Shown piece by piece: positions 33,774-42,178 of a stretch of 64,000 bases of DNA (position 1 is the stretch's first letter; every line of letters starts with the position of its first letter). The stretch comes from Raineyella sp. LH-20. Its GTDB lineage: Bacteria; Actinomycetota; Actinomycetes; Propionibacteriales; Propionibacteriaceae. Where the stretch lies: NCBI RefSeq assembly GCF_033110965.1, contig NZ_CP137003.1, positions 1,302,001 to 1,366,000 of the forward strand, in the 5' to 3' direction. The position numbers were made by a program, and so were the translations under genes. The notes under the pieces were generated by a model. The model saw only the letters and a list, made by a program, of their open reading frames with translations, was not told the origin of the DNA and made no database searches.

Positions 33774-34985
33774 GTGATCGAGGTCGTGGGAGTGAGGGCG
33801 GACGGGCCGGACGAGGCGGCTCGCGAACTGCTGGCGGAGGCCGAGGTGGTGCTCGGCGGTGAACGCCACCTCGCCATGGCACGCGCCCTCGGGGTCGACG
33901 CCGAACTGATCCCCTGGCCGTCGCCGATGCGTCCCGCGCTGCCCGGCCTGCTGGCGTCGGTCGCCGACCGACGGGTGGTCGTGCTCGCCTCGGGCGACCC
34001 GATGGTCTCCGGCATCGGCTCCACCCTGGTCCGGCTGCTCGGTCCGGAGGCGGTCCGGATCCGGCCCGCCGCCTCGTCGCTCGCGCTGGCCCGCGCCGAG
34101 ATGCGCTGGCCGGAGGAGACCTGCGACTTCGTCAGCCTGGTCGGGCGCGATCTCGACCGGCTGCGCCGCCATCTGGCGCCGGGCAACAGGGTGATCGCCC
34201 TGTCCGGCGGCGCCCGGACACCGGCCGCGCTCGCCGAGATGCTGCGGTCGGAAGGCTTCGGGGCGACCCGGATGACGGTGCTGTCCGACCTCGGATCGGC
34301 GGATCAGGCGCGGTTCGACGGCGTCGCCGAGGACTGGCCGTACGTCACCGTCCCGCCGCTCAACGTGCTCTGCCTGGATGTCGCAGTGACCCCGGGTGCC
34401 CGACCGGTCGGGCTGTCGCTGGCACCCGGCCTGCCCGACGAGGACTTCACGCACGACGGACAGTTGTCCAAGCGCGACGTCCGGGCCTCGGCACTGGCCC
34501 ACCTGCGGCCCTGCCCCGGCGAACTGCTGTGGGATGTCGGCGCCGGTGCCGGTTCGATCGGCATCGAGTGGTCCCGGCTCGACCGCCGCAACCGTACGAT
34601 CGCCGTCGAACGCGACCCGGAGCGGGCCGCCAGGATCCGGCGCAACGCGGCCCGGCTGGGTGTCCCCGAGCTGCAGGTGGTGCAGGCCGATGCGCTCACC
34701 GGGGTGGCCGAGCTGCCGACGCCCGACGCCGTGTTCATCGGCGGCGGGGCGACGGAGGAGACGATCGAGGCCTGCTGGGGCGCTCTGCGCACTGGCGGCC
34801 GACTGGTGGTGCACACCGTCACTCTGGAGACCGAGCGGGTCGTCATCGATGCTTGGCAGCGCCACGGTGGCGAGCTCACCCGGCTGTCGATCGAGGTGAC
34901 CCAGCCCATCGGGCGGTTCACCGGCTGGAAGCCGGCCCGCCCCGTGGTGCAATGGGCCGCCACCAAGAACCAGGAGAATGCGTGA
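33774..34985 (+). CDS. cobL: Precorrin-6Y C5,15-methyltransferase (decarboxylating), CbiE-CbiT fusion
   Basis: 403 residues. The N-terminal half (about 1-205) is the CbiE-type tetrapyrrole methylase with VVGVRADGPDE and VVVLASGDPMVSGIGSTL. The C-terminal half (about 220-403) is the CbiT-type SAM methyltransferase with LLWDVGAGAGSIGIEWSRL and VFIGGGATEETIEACW. Together they methylate C5 and C15 and decarboxylate the C12 acetate of precorrin-6B. The GTG follows a -10-like hexamer by 7 nt; the stop overlaps cobM by 4 nt. Confidence 0.95.
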   Translation: MIEVVGVRADGPDEAARELLAEAEVVLGGERHLAMARALGVDAELIPWPSPMRPALPGLLASVADRRVVVLASGDPMVSGIGSTLVRLLGPEAVRIRPAASSLALARAEMRWPEETCDFVSLVGRDLDRLRRHLAPGNRVIALSGGARTPAALAEMLRSEGFGATRMTVLSDLGSADQARFDGVAEDWPYVTVPPLNVLCLDVAVTPGARPVGLSLAPGLPDEDFTHDGQLSKRDVRASALAHLRPCPGELLWDVGAGAGSIGIEWSRLDRRNRTIAVERDPERAARIRRNAARLGVPELQVVQADALTGVAELPTPDAVFIGGGATEETIEACWGALRTGGRLVVHTVTLETERVVIDAWQRHGGELTRLSIEVTQPIGRFTGWKPARPVVQWAATKNQENA

Positions 34986-35722
34986 CCGTCCACTTCATCG
35001 GCGCCGGCCCCGGCGCCGCCGATCTGCTCACGTTCCGCGGCGCTGCCCTGATGGGTGCCAGCCCGGTCTGCCTCTACGCCGGGACGTACGTCACCGAGGA
35101 GATGCTGGCCCACTGCCCGGACGGTGTCGAGTTGGTCGACACCGCCGTGGTCAACCTCGACGAGCAGGTCGCCATCATGAAGCGGGCCACCGAGCAGGGC
35201 CGTGATGTCGCGCGGCTGTGCTCCGGCGACCCGTCGATCTACTCTGCGATCGCCGAACAGACCCGCCGCCTCGACGCCGAGGGCGTCGACTGGGATGTCA
35301 CCCCCGGTGTCCCGGCGTACGCCGCGGCGGCGGCGCTGGTCGGCAAGGAACTGTCCGTGCCAGAGGTCGCCCAGACGGTCATCCTGACCCGTGCCCAGCG
35401 TGATTCGACGAAGATGCCACCCGAGGAATCGCTCCGCGAGCTGGCGAAGACCCATGCCACCCTCGTGCTGCACCTGGCGATCCGATTCGTCCGTGAGTTG
35501 CAGGAGACGCTGATCCCGGAGTACGGGGCGGACTGCCCGGTGGTGGTCGTCTCCCGCGCCGAACAGCCCGACGAGCTGATCATCCGCGGGACCCTCGCGG
35601 ATTTCGCCGACGCCGTCGAGACGCACGGCCTGCGGCAGGCGGCGATCATCATCGTCGGCTGGGCGCTGGACGCCGAAGACTTCCCGGAATCGCACCTCTA
35701 CCGCACCCGGCATATCCGCTGA
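34982..35722 (+). CDS. cobM: Precorrin-4 C11-methyltransferase
   Basis: 246 residues starting VTVHFIGAGPGAADLLTFRG, the classic CobM/CbiF opening. Other family features are SPVCLYAGTYVTEEML, ARLCSGDPSIYSAIAEQ, TPGVPAYAAAAALVGKELSVPEV and LHLAIRFVRELQETL. It transfers a methyl group from SAM to C11 of precorrin-4. The GTG overlaps the cobL stop (GTGA), so the two are translationally coupled. Confidence 0.96.
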   Translation: MTVHFIGAGPGAADLLTFRGAALMGASPVCLYAGTYVTEEMLAHCPDGVELVDTAVVNLDEQVAIMKRATEQGRDVARLCSGDPSIYSAIAEQTRRLDAEGVDWDVTPGVPAYAAAAALVGKELSVPEVAQTVILTRAQRDSTKMPPEESLRELAKTHATLVLHLAIRFVRELQETLIPEYGADCPVVVVSRAEQPDELIIRGTLADFADAVETHGLRQAAIIIVGWALDAEDFPESHLYRTRHIR

Positions 35723-35782
35723 TCAGCCGGCCGCGCCGTCCGGGACGAGGCAGGCCGGATGGAGTGTGCCGCGAGATCGTCC

Positions 35783-35808
35783 TACTATCTGCATATGCAT
35801 GCAGATAG
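35783..35808 (+). promoter_or_regulatory. Leaderless promoter overlapped by a metal-sensor operator
   Basis: TACTAT (35783-35788) lies 6 nt before the ATG at 35795. A perfect 10-bp inverted repeat, CTATCTGCAT (35785-35794) - ATGC - ATGCAGATAG (35799-35808), covers the -10, the transcription start and the start codon. It is the best operator-like dyad in the window. Repression by the ArsR-type protein it precedes is inferred. Confidence 0.8.
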
Positions 35809-36229
35809 TTGTATGGATCCGGACAATCCGAACGTCGTGCTGGCGGCCGAGATCTTCAGCATGCTCGCCGACGTCACCAGGGTGCGGATCGTGGTGGCAC
35901 TGGTCAGCCACGACGAGATGTCCGTGGGCGAGCTCTCCAAGCGCGTCCACAAGTCTCCGGCCGCAGTGTCGCAGCATCTCGCGAAGCTGCGGTTGGCCCG
36001 CATCGTCGTCGGCCGTCAGGAGGGGACGTACGTCCACTACCGGCTGGCCAACGAGCACGTCGAGCTCCTGGTGCGGGCCGCCCTGGAACAGGCCGAACAC
36101 GCCGCGTCCGACGTGCCGGCCCACCACCGGGCGCAGACAGCGGGGCTCGGGACGGCAGCGGTCACCCGGAGCGCCGGGTCCACACCGTCGGCCGACGTCG
36201 TCGCGGACCGCGCGGAGGTGCGGCGATGA
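35795..36229 (+). CDS. ArsR/SmtB family metal-responsive repressor
   Basis: 144 residues from ATG 35795. The winged-helix core includes EIFSMLADVTRVRIVVALV, then SVGELSKRVHKSPAAVSQHLAKL and a wing ending GTYVHYRLANEHV. The C-terminal helix carries His and Glu (LVRAALEQAEHAASDVPAHH) where SmtB/NmtR-type sensors bind Zn, Ni or Co. The last 30 residues are variable. I chose the ATG with TACTAT 6 nt upstream; ATG 35813 is the alternative. The stop overlaps the start of the CDF exporter gene, so the repressor probably controls metal efflux. Confidence 0.88.
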   Translation: MHADSCMDPDNPNVVLAAEIFSMLADVTRVRIVVALVSHDEMSVGELSKRVHKSPAAVSQHLAKLRLARIVVGRQEGTYVHYRLANEHVELLVRAALEQAEHAASDVPAHHRAQTAGLGTAAVTRSAGSTPSADVVADRAEVRR

Positions 36230-37341
36230 CCGCGCCGGACGTCGAGCGCGAGGCGATCGGGAACGGTCACACCTTTCCGCATGATCATCACCCCCACGAC
36301 CACCCCCACGACCACCCCCACGACCACCCCCACGACGATGGCCACGATCACGATCACGACCACGACCATCACCATCCACACGGTGGTTGGCGCGGAGCCC
36401 TGTACGAGACCTTCGTGCCGCACAGCCACGATGCGGCCGAACGGGTCGATGACGCCCTGACCGCCAGTGGCGAGGGCATCCGTGCGGTCCGGACGAGCCT
36501 CGTGCTGATGCTCCTCACCGCCGTGGTGCAGTGCCTGATCGTGGCGATCAGCGGATCGGTCGCGCTGCTCGCCGACACCATCCACAACTTCTCCGATGCG
36601 CTGACCGCGGTCCCGCTGTGGATCGCCTTCGTGCTGTCCCGCCGCGCCCCGACCCGACGGTTCACGTACGGCCTGGGGCGGGCCGAGGACCTCGCCGGGC
36701 TGTTCATCATCGCGATGATCGCCGCGTCCGCGGTGGTCGCGGCATGGCAGGCGGTCGACCGGCTGATCACGCCCCGCCCACTCGAGCACCTGGCGTGGAT
36801 CGCGGTCGCCGGTGCGGTCGGCTTCCTCGGCAACGAACTGGTCGCCCGTTACCGCCTGCGGGTCGGGCGTCGGATCGGTTCGGCGGCCCTGGTGGCGGAC
36901 GGCCTGCACGCCCGCACCGACGGGTTCACCTCGTTGGCTGTGGTGGTCGGCGCGGCCGGTGCTTGGCTCGGCTTCCCGCTGGCCGACCCGATCATCGGGC
37001 TGGTCATCTCGGTGATGATCCTCGCCATCCTGTGGCGTACGGCCGGCGAGATCGGCGTACGCCTGATGGATGGGGTCGACCCGGCGCTGGTGGAGCGGGT
37101 CCGCGCCGAACTGGCCGGGGTGCCCGGCGTCCGGGACGTACGGGAGCTGCGGCTGCGCGCGGTGGGGCACGCCTACCGGCTGGAGGCGGTGCTGGAGGCG
37201 CCCGCGGAACTGACGTTGGACCAGGCCGAGGCGCTCCGGGCCCGGGCCGAGGCCGGCGCCCGGCGCCAGGTGCTGCGGCTGGACCAGGCGATGATCACCT
37301 GCCGTCCCGCGCTGCCGAGTGCCGGCGTGATGTCGGACTGA
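36226..37341 (+). CDS. Cation diffusion facilitator (CDF) metal exporter with His-rich N-terminus
   Basis: 371 residues. The N-terminal 55 residues are extremely His/Asp-rich, made from four perfect PHDH units encoded by a 12-bp tandem repeat (about 36292-36339) and a further HDHDH run, a likely metal chelator. Six membrane helices follow, with the transport-site HxxxD-type residues in ADTIHNFSDAL and DGLHARTDGFTS. A cytosolic C-terminal domain ends the protein. CDF proteins exchange zinc or similar divalent metals for protons. GGAGGTG upstream and a 4-nt overlap with the ArsR gene support the start. Zinc is the likeliest substrate, but nickel or cobalt should be considered beside cbiMNQO. 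Confidence 0.92.
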   Translation: MTAPDVEREAIGNGHTFPHDHHPHDHPHDHPHDHPHDDGHDHDHDHDHHHPHGGWRGALYETFVPHSHDAAERVDDALTASGEGIRAVRTSLVLMLLTAVVQCLIVAISGSVALLADTIHNFSDALTAVPLWIAFVLSRRAPTRRFTYGLGRAEDLAGLFIIAMIAASAVVAAWQAVDRLITPRPLEHLAWIAVAGAVGFLGNELVARYRLRVGRRIGSAALVADGLHARTDGFTSLAVVVGAAGAWLGFPLADPIIGLVISVMILAILWRTAGEIGVRLMDGVDPALVERVRAELAGVPGVRDVRELRLRAVGHAYRLEAVLEAPAELTLDQAEALRARAEAGARRQVLRLDQAMITCRPALPSAGVMSD

Positions 37342-37356
37342 GTCCGGGCCTGCCCC

Positions 37357-38163
37357 TCAGGCCTCCGCCAGCAGCCGGTCGATCACCTCGGCCACCCCGC
37401 GGGGGCGTTCCGACCAGCCGAGTCGGGCGGCCAGCTGCAGCGGCCACGGGATCCGCAGATGGGCCTCGGCGACCAACTGTGCGTCGCCGAGCAGTTCGTC
37501 GACCGGGCCTTGGGTGGTCCGGCCGCCGGTGACGATGATCGCCGTGGTGGCCCAGGCGAGCGCCAGGTCCACGTCGTGGGTGGCCATGATCACTGTGGTG
37601 CCGGACGCCTCGAGGCGGGTGATGGCGGTGAGCATGTCCTCCACCGCGTCCGGGTCGAGGCCCGCGGTCGGTTCGTCGAGCAGCAGGTAGTCGGGACGCA
37701 TGGCCACCGCACCGGCCACCGCGACCCGCTTCTTCTCGCCGTACGACAGCTGGTGGGTGGCTCGGGCCGCCAGATGCGTGACCCCGAGCAGTGCCAGCGC
37801 CTCCTCCACCCGGGCTCGCGCCGCGTCCTCGGACAGGCCGAGGTTGAGCGGGCCGAAGGACACGTCCTGGGTGACGTCGGCGCTGAACAGCTGGTCGTCG
37901 GGGTCCTGGAGCACCAGCTGCACCCGGCGGCGGTGGGCGATCAGGCCCCGCCGGTGGTGTGCCAGCGGCGCGCCGTCGACGACCACCTCACCCTCGTCGG
38001 GGACGATCCCGCCGGCCAGGCAGCCGAGCAGCGTCGTCTTGCCGCAGCCGTTGGCGCCGAGCAGGGCGGTCCGGTGGCCCGGGCGGATCTCGACGTCCAC
38101 GCCGTGCAGGACGCGGCCGCGGGAGGGGTAGCCGGCGGCGAGGTGGCGCGCAGTGAGGCTCAT
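37357..38163 (-). CDS. cbiO: Energy-coupling-factor cobalt transporter ATPase CbiO
   Basis: 268 residues. An ABC ATPase with Walker [16 protein letters not shown]-loop [13 protein letters not shown], signature [16 protein letters not shown], Walker [14 protein letters not shown] and switch His in MATHDVDLA. The QDPDDQLF and [10 protein letters not shown] variants are typical of ECF transporters for cobalt or nickel. ATG 38163 overlaps the cbiQ stop (ATGA). Last gene of cbiMNQO. Confidence 0.95.
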   Translation of the reverse strand: MSLTARHLAAGYPSRGRVLHGVDVEIRPGHRTALLGANGCGKTTLLGCLAGGIVPDEGEVVVDGAPLAHHRRGLIAHRRRVQLVLQDPDDQLFSADVTQDVSFGPLNLGLSEDAARARVEEALALLGVTHLAARATHQLSYGEKKRVAVAGAVAMRPDYLLLDEPTAGLDPDAVEDMLTAITRLEASGTTVIMATHDVDLALAWATTAIIVTGGRTTQGPVDELLGDAQLVAEAHLRIPWPLQLAARLGWSERPRGVAEVIDRLLAEA

Positions 38164-38939
38164 GGCAGTAGTCCGAATCCGTGCGTCCCGACGGCGACCA
38201 GGGCCAGCAGCCAGGTGGTGGTGAGGGCCAGGAAGGCCGGGGAATGGGGGCGTACGTGGTGCAGTGTTCGCAGGTCGTCGGTGTAGCCGCGGCCGGCCAG
38301 GCCCTGTTCCAGCCGTCGGGAGCGCTCCCAGGCCCGGACCAGGACGCCGGCGGCGAGCGAGCCGAAGGAGCGCACCGAGCGGCGGAATCCGACGTAGCCC
38401 AGCCGGGCCGCCTGGGCCGACCGGATGGTGACCGCCGACTCCCACAGCACGAACAGCAGGCGGTAGGTGAGTGCGGCGACGTCCAGGGCGGGCCCGGGGA
38501 TCCGCATCCGTCGCCCGGCGTCCACCAGATCGACCATCGGGGTGGACACGGCGAACAGGATCACCGCGCAGGTGCCCGCGATGCTGCGGCCCAGCACCGT
38601 GCCGGCCCGCGCCACCGACTCCGCGGTGACGGCGAACGGGCCGGCACTCCACCACACGGTCGACGCGTCCGCGACACCGCCGACCTGCAGCGCGATGGAC
38701 ACCACGCCGGTGACGACGAAGGTGAGCGGCAACAGCAGCGCTCCGAGCCAGGTCCCCCAGGGGACCTTGGCCAGGGTCAGCGCGGCGACGCTGAGGCCGA
38801 CCGCGATCACCGGTCCGACCGGCCAGGCAGGCAGCGACAGTCCGACGAAGAGGGTGCCGAGCATCAACAGCGCCTTGTCCGCCACGGCGACGTCCCGCCA
38901 AGGGCTGCCCCAGGCGGCGCCGTCGATCGAGAACGCCAT
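38160..38939 (-). CDS. cbiQ: Cobalt ECF transporter T component CbiQ
   Basis: 259 residues with about five to six membrane helices. The cytosolic coupling region has the Ala-Arg-Gly-type motifs of T components: [14 protein letters not shown] and [12 protein letters not shown]. It transmits ATP hydrolysis by CbiO to the substrate-binding CbiM. ATG 38939 shares one base with the cbiN stop (TGATG). Confidence 0.93.
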   Translation of the reverse strand: MAFSIDGAAWGSPWRDVAVADKALLMLGTLFVGLSLPAWPVGPVIAVGLSVAALTLAKVPWGTWLGALLLPLTFVVTGVVSIALQVGGVADASTVWWSAGPFAVTAESVARAGTVLGRSIAGTCAVILFAVSTPMVDLVDAGRRMRIPGPALDVAALTYRLLFVLWESAVTIRSAQAARLGYVGFRRSVRSFGSLAAGVLVRAWERSRRLEQGLAGRGYTDDLRTLHHVRPHSPAFLALTTTWLLALVAVGTHGFGLLP

Positions 38940-39373
38940 CAGACCCCGTCCCCGGGACCGTCCCGGTGCACGGTGTCGTCGGCAGCATCGTCGACGTCCG
39001 CGCGCCGGCTCTCCCGGAGCCGGCGGATCTCGCGGCGCGACTGGAGCCGGCCGACGGCCCAGCCCAGCACGGCACCGCCGAGCGCGGCCTGGGCGGCGAA
39101 GAGCCCGGACTCCAGCTCGGGGCTGTTGAGGACGAGGACCGGGTGGAACCACGGCGTGACGCCCTGTTCCTCCAGGGCGGCGACGGCGTTGCTGTCCGCC
39201 CCGCCGAACTGGGCGTCGGGGGAGTGGGTGCGCGCGATGGCGAAGGTCACGGCGAGCAACACCACGACCAGCCCGGCCAGCGCCCAGGTCACCCAGCCGC
39301 GCTGGGCCGGCCGATGCGCCTCGGGGTGGGAGAGATCAGCATGGGGGCGATCGGGGTGGCGGGGCTCAGACAT
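38939..39373 (-). CDS. cbiN: Cobalt transport protein CbiN
   Basis: 144 residues, longer than the usual 90-110 because of basic, His-rich ends. Two membrane helices ([18 protein letters not shown] and [17 protein letters not shown]) flank an extracytoplasmic loop with [11 protein letters not shown] and PWFHPV, which matches CbiN. CbiN helps CbiM load cobalt. Its ATG overlaps cbiM by 8 nt. Confidence 0.92.
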   Translation of the reverse strand: MSEPRHPDRPHADLSHPEAHRPAQRGWVTWALAGLVVVLLAVTFAIARTHSPDAQFGGADSNAVAALEEQGVTPWFHPVLVLNSPELESGLFAAQAALGGAVLGWAVGRLQSRREIRRLRESRRADVDDAADDTVHRDGPGDGV

Positions 39374-40061
39374 GAGCGGCCCCCGGCACCGGCGCGACCG
39401 TACGCTCGGCGGGCAGCACGCCGAGACCGACCAGCTCGGGCCGGGCGATGGACCGCAGCACCCGGAACAGCACGACACCCACCAGCCCCTCGATGATGGC
39501 CAGCGGGATCTGGGTCACCGCGAAGATGGTGAGGAACTTGCCCACCGCGGCGCCGAACGTCGGGGTGGCGTACGCCAGCGCGAGCTGCACCGACGTGACG
39601 ACGTACGTCGCCAGGTCGGCCAGGGTCATCGCGAAGAACACCTGCACCTCCAGCGGCGTCCGCAGCGTCCGCAGCGCGACGTACGCCCCGTAGCCGACCC
39701 ACGGGCCGACGATCGCCATCGAGAAGATGTTGGCGCCGAGCGTGGTGATGCCGCCGTGGGCCAGCAGCAGCGCCTGGAAGAGCAGCACCACCGCCCCGAG
39801 GAACGCCATCACGGGTGGTCTGAAGAGGACGGCGCCGACGCCGGTGCCGGTCGGGTGGGAGGAGGAACCGGTCACCGACGGCATCTTCAGCGCCGACAGG
39901 ATGAAGGTGAAGGCGCCCGCGGCGGCGAGCAGCACGCGGTTCTCCGGGTGTTCGCGGACCTGACGGACGGTCGACCGGACGCCGTGGACGACGAACGGCG
40001 CCGAGGCGACGGCCCAGGCGATGCAGTGTGAGGCGGGGAGGAACCCCTCGGCGATGTGCAC
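39366..40061 (-). CDS. cbiM: Cobalt-binding membrane component CbiM
   Basis: 231 residues. The N-terminus [17 protein letters not shown] contains the metal-coordinating Met1-His2 and the family's GFLP motif. Further conserved sequence is [43 protein letters not shown], and a C-terminal series of helices. It is the substrate-binding S component of the cobalt ECF importer. The start is a GTG that must yield the N-terminal Met. It is first in the operon, about 45 nt downstream of a cobalamin riboswitch aptamer. Confidence 0.95.
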   Translation of the reverse strand: MHIAEGFLPASHCIAWAVASAPFVVHGVRSTVRQVREHPENRVLLAAAGAFTFILSALKMPSVTGSSSHPTGTGVGAVLFRPPVMAFLGAVVLLFQALLLAHGGITTLGANIFSMAIVGPWVGYGAYVALRTLRTPLEVQVFFAMTLADLATYVVTSVQLALAYATPTFGAAVGKFLTIFAVTQIPLAIIEGLVGVVLFRVLRSIARPELVGLGVLPAERTVAPVPGAAHV

Positions 40062-40106
40062 GGTGTGTCCTTCCGGGATGACGCGTCCCGATGCTGGGTG
40101 TGCGCT

Positions 40107-40203
40107 CTCGGGCCGAGTTCCTGACTTGACTCACAGTGGCGCGACCGTGCCGGATTCCCACCGGCTTCCTCGGAGCCCGAGTGCGTTGCTCTGCGCCACG
40201 CTA
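40107..40203 (-). promoter_or_regulatory. Cobalamin riboswitch with promoter, upstream of cbiMNQO
   Basis: On the minus strand a -10-like TAGCGT (40203-40198) precedes an aptamer closed by CTCGGGC (40181-40175) and GCCCGAG (40113-40107). Within it are AGCCGGTGGGAATCCGGC, the conserved GCGCCACTGTGAGTC, and AGTCAGGAACTCGG as the B12 box. It should reduce cobalt import when cobalamin is plentiful. Confidence 0.92.
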
Positions 40204-40286
40204 ACACGGCCGCCCCCACGGGCCCTCCGACAGCAGGGAGAGCGGCTGCGGAGCGGGCTGGGGTGCAGGGGCTGCGGCCGCCGGCG

Positions 40287-40778
40287 TCACTCCGGTTCGG
40301 TGACGTCCAGCACCGTCGCCGCCAGCACCCGGACCAGGTCGTCGGCCGCCAGCACCAGCGCCGTCGCGTGGTCACCGCCGCCGATCGACACCTGGCGGCC
40401 CGGCGGATCGACGAGCGTACGGTCCGCATAGACCGGCCAAGGATGGGTGGCACCGAACGGGGTGATGGTGCCCCGCTCGTAGCCGCTGGCCTCCCGGGCC
40501 TCCTCCGGGTCGGGCATGGTCAGCCGGTTCACCCCGAGGGCGGCCCGCACCCGTTTCCAGGACACCTTCCGGCCGCCCGGGACGAGCAGGAAGAAGTAGT
40601 CGCCCCCGCGGCGCCGGACGACCAGGGTCTTGGTGAGGTCCGACGGCGGCACCCCGATCGCGGCGGCGTGCTCCTCCAGGCTGGTGCTCGGCAGGTGCGT
40701 ACGGACCGCGTACGTCACGCCGGTGCGGTCAATGGCATCCAGCGCGCGCCGGGCGCCGGGGGAGGGGGTCTCGGTCAC
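40287..40778 (-). CDS. YbaK/EbsC family aminoacyl-tRNA deacylase-like protein
   Basis: 163 residues of the YbaK/ProX editing-domain fold: YAVRTHLPSTSLEEHAAAIGVPPSDLTKTLVV, given here only as a region (about residues 22-55), then the conserved Lys in TKTLVVRR, SWKRVRAALG and ASGYERGTITPFG. Relatives hydrolyse Cys-tRNA-Pro or Ala-tRNA-Pro, protecting translation fidelity. The exact specificity is not shown by the sequence. The GTG start has no SD; a weak CATGCT hexamer lies 6 nt upstream. Confidence 0.85.
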   Translation of the reverse strand: MTETPSPGARRALDAIDRTGVTYAVRTHLPSTSLEEHAAAIGVPPSDLTKTLVVRRRGGDYFFLLVPGGRKVSWKRVRAALGVNRLTMPDPEEAREASGYERGTITPFGATHPWPVYADRTLVDPPGRQVSIGGGDHATALVLAADDLVRVLAATVLDVTEPE

Positions 40779-40829
40779 GGGTTCAGCATGCCCGGCCGGT
40801 CAACCGGGTGGTCGGTCCGGCGCCGGTCA

Positions 40830-41291
40830 TCAGTCCCGGTCGACGGTCGGGCTGCCGCTGCCGGCGGCGGCCGGTGTCCCGGGCCAGAGCCAGATCCCGT
40901 CGCCGCGCAGTTCCACCCGATGGGTCCGTTCCGGCACCGTCGCGGGCGGGCGCAGCGCCTCCCCGGTGGCCAGCGAGAACCGGGCGGCGTGCACCGGGCA
41001 CTGCACCCAGCCGTCCTCGATCCAGCCGTCGGCCAGCGAGGCGTACTGGTGGGTGCAGATGTCGTCCAGGGCATAGAAACGCCCGCCGCTGCGGAACACC
41101 GCGATGTCGCGGCCGGTCCCGTTGACCATGCCGTCGACGACCAGGGCATGGCCCTCGGCCAGGTCACCGACCGCGGCGACGCGGATCGGCGGCAGCGACG
41201 CCTCCGGCGGCGCTGGTACGGAGGGTGACCGGCCCAGCGCCCGGCGGAGCCATCGTGCAGGCGATGGCCCTCGCCGGGCGCTGTCGGTCAT
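40830..41291 (-). CDS. Rieske-type ferredoxin, first copy of the arene island
   Basis: 153 residues. A basic, Pro-rich N-terminal extension of about 40 residues precedes a Rieske domain. The [2Fe-2S] ligands are clear: Cys-x-His in DICTHQYASL and Cys-x2-His in VQCPVHAARF, 17 residues apart, with the later GEALRPPATVPERTHRV typical of dioxygenase ferredoxins. It would carry electrons from a reductase to a terminal oxygenase. It is the last gene of the minus-strand island and paralogous to the ferredoxin at 43.4-43.8 kb, which lacks the extension. Confidence 0.88.
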   Translation of the reverse strand: MTDSARRGPSPARWLRRALGRSPSVPAPPEASLPPIRVAAVGDLAEGHALVVDGMVNGTGRDIAVFRSGGRFYALDDICTHQYASLADGWIEDGWVQCPVHAARFSLATGEALRPPATVPERTHRVELRGDGIWLWPGTPAAAGSGSPTVDRD

Positions 41292-41308
41292 GATCCGCGA
41301 TCCGCGGC

Positions 41309-42145
41309 TCAGTTGTTCGTGATGAACTCGTCGACGAGGCGGTTGAACTCGGCGGCGTGCTCGATCTGCAGCCAGTGGCCGCAGCGGTTGATCAGCACCA
41401 GCCGGCTGTCCGGGATCAGCGAGGTGAGCCGCAGGCTGTGCTCGAAGTGCACCACCCGATCGTCGCGACCGTGGAACAGCAGCGTCGGCGCCTGGATCGT
41501 CCGCACCTTCGCCTGGTCCAGCTCGACCACCGCGCGCTTGCCGACGGCGTCGAGGAAGTTCTTGTTGTGCTCCGGGTGGGCGGCGACCATGTCGGCGCGG
41601 CCCTGGATCAGCGCGTCGGTGGCGAAGGTCGAGTCGTACGTCATCACGTCGACGAGTTCCTTCATCACCGCGAAGGACGGCTCGCGGTAGCCCCGCTGGA
41701 GGATCTTCAGCCCCTCGGTGAGGCCGGCCGGGCCGAACAGCGTGGTCGACCCGGAGGACGAGCCCATGGTGATCAGCCGCCGCACCCGCTCCGGGTGTTC
41801 GTAGCCGAACCGGATGGTGGTGCCGCCGCCCATCGAGTTGCCGATCAGGGTGGCCTGCTCGATGCCCAGCGCGTCCAGCAGGTCGGCGACGGCCTGCGGA
41901 TGGTTGCGCTGCTGCCAGGTGACCGGGTCGGACTCGCCCCAGCCGGGCATGTCCGCCGCGACGACGTGGTACTTCTCGGCGAAGACCGGGATGTTGTTGG
42001 AGAAGTTCGTCCAGCCGGTGGCGCCCGGCCCGGAGCCGTGCAACAGGACCAGCGGCTCCCCGCCGGCCGGGCCGGCCTCGTTGATGTGGATCCGCCCCGA
42101 GGGGGTGTCCACGAACCGGCTGGTGTTCTCGTACGTCAACTCCAT
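41309..42145 (-). CDS. Meta-cleavage product hydrolase (MhpC/BphD/HsaD-type alpha/beta hydrolase)
   Basis: 278 residues. Sequence features are VLLHGSGPGATGWTNFS (oxyanion region), the nucleophile Ser in LIGNSMGGGTT, the acid Asp in FHGRDDRVVHF and the catalytic His in NRCGHWLQIEH. These are characteristic of C-C hydrolases that split the ring-fission product of catechols into a dienoate and a carboxylic acid. The partner is probably the MhpB-type dioxygenase on the opposite strand or the VOC protein upstream. AAAGGA upstream supports the start. Confidence 0.9.
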   Translation of the reverse strand: MELTYENTSRFVDTPSGRIHINEAGPAGGEPLVLLHGSGPGATGWTNFSNNIPVFAEKYHVVAADMPGWGESDPVTWQQRNHPQAVADLLDALGIEQATLIGNSMGGGTTIRFGYEHPERVRRLITMGSSSGSTTLFGPAGLTEGLKILQRGYREPSFAVMKELVDVMTYDSTFATDALIQGRADMVAAHPEHNKNFLDAVGKRAVVELDQAKVRTIQAPTLLFHGRDDRVVHFEHSLRLTSLIPDSRLVLINRCGHWLQIEHAAEFNRLVDEFITNN

Positions 42146-42178
42146 GGCAGTCCTTTCTGCATGCGGGCCACGGGGGCC

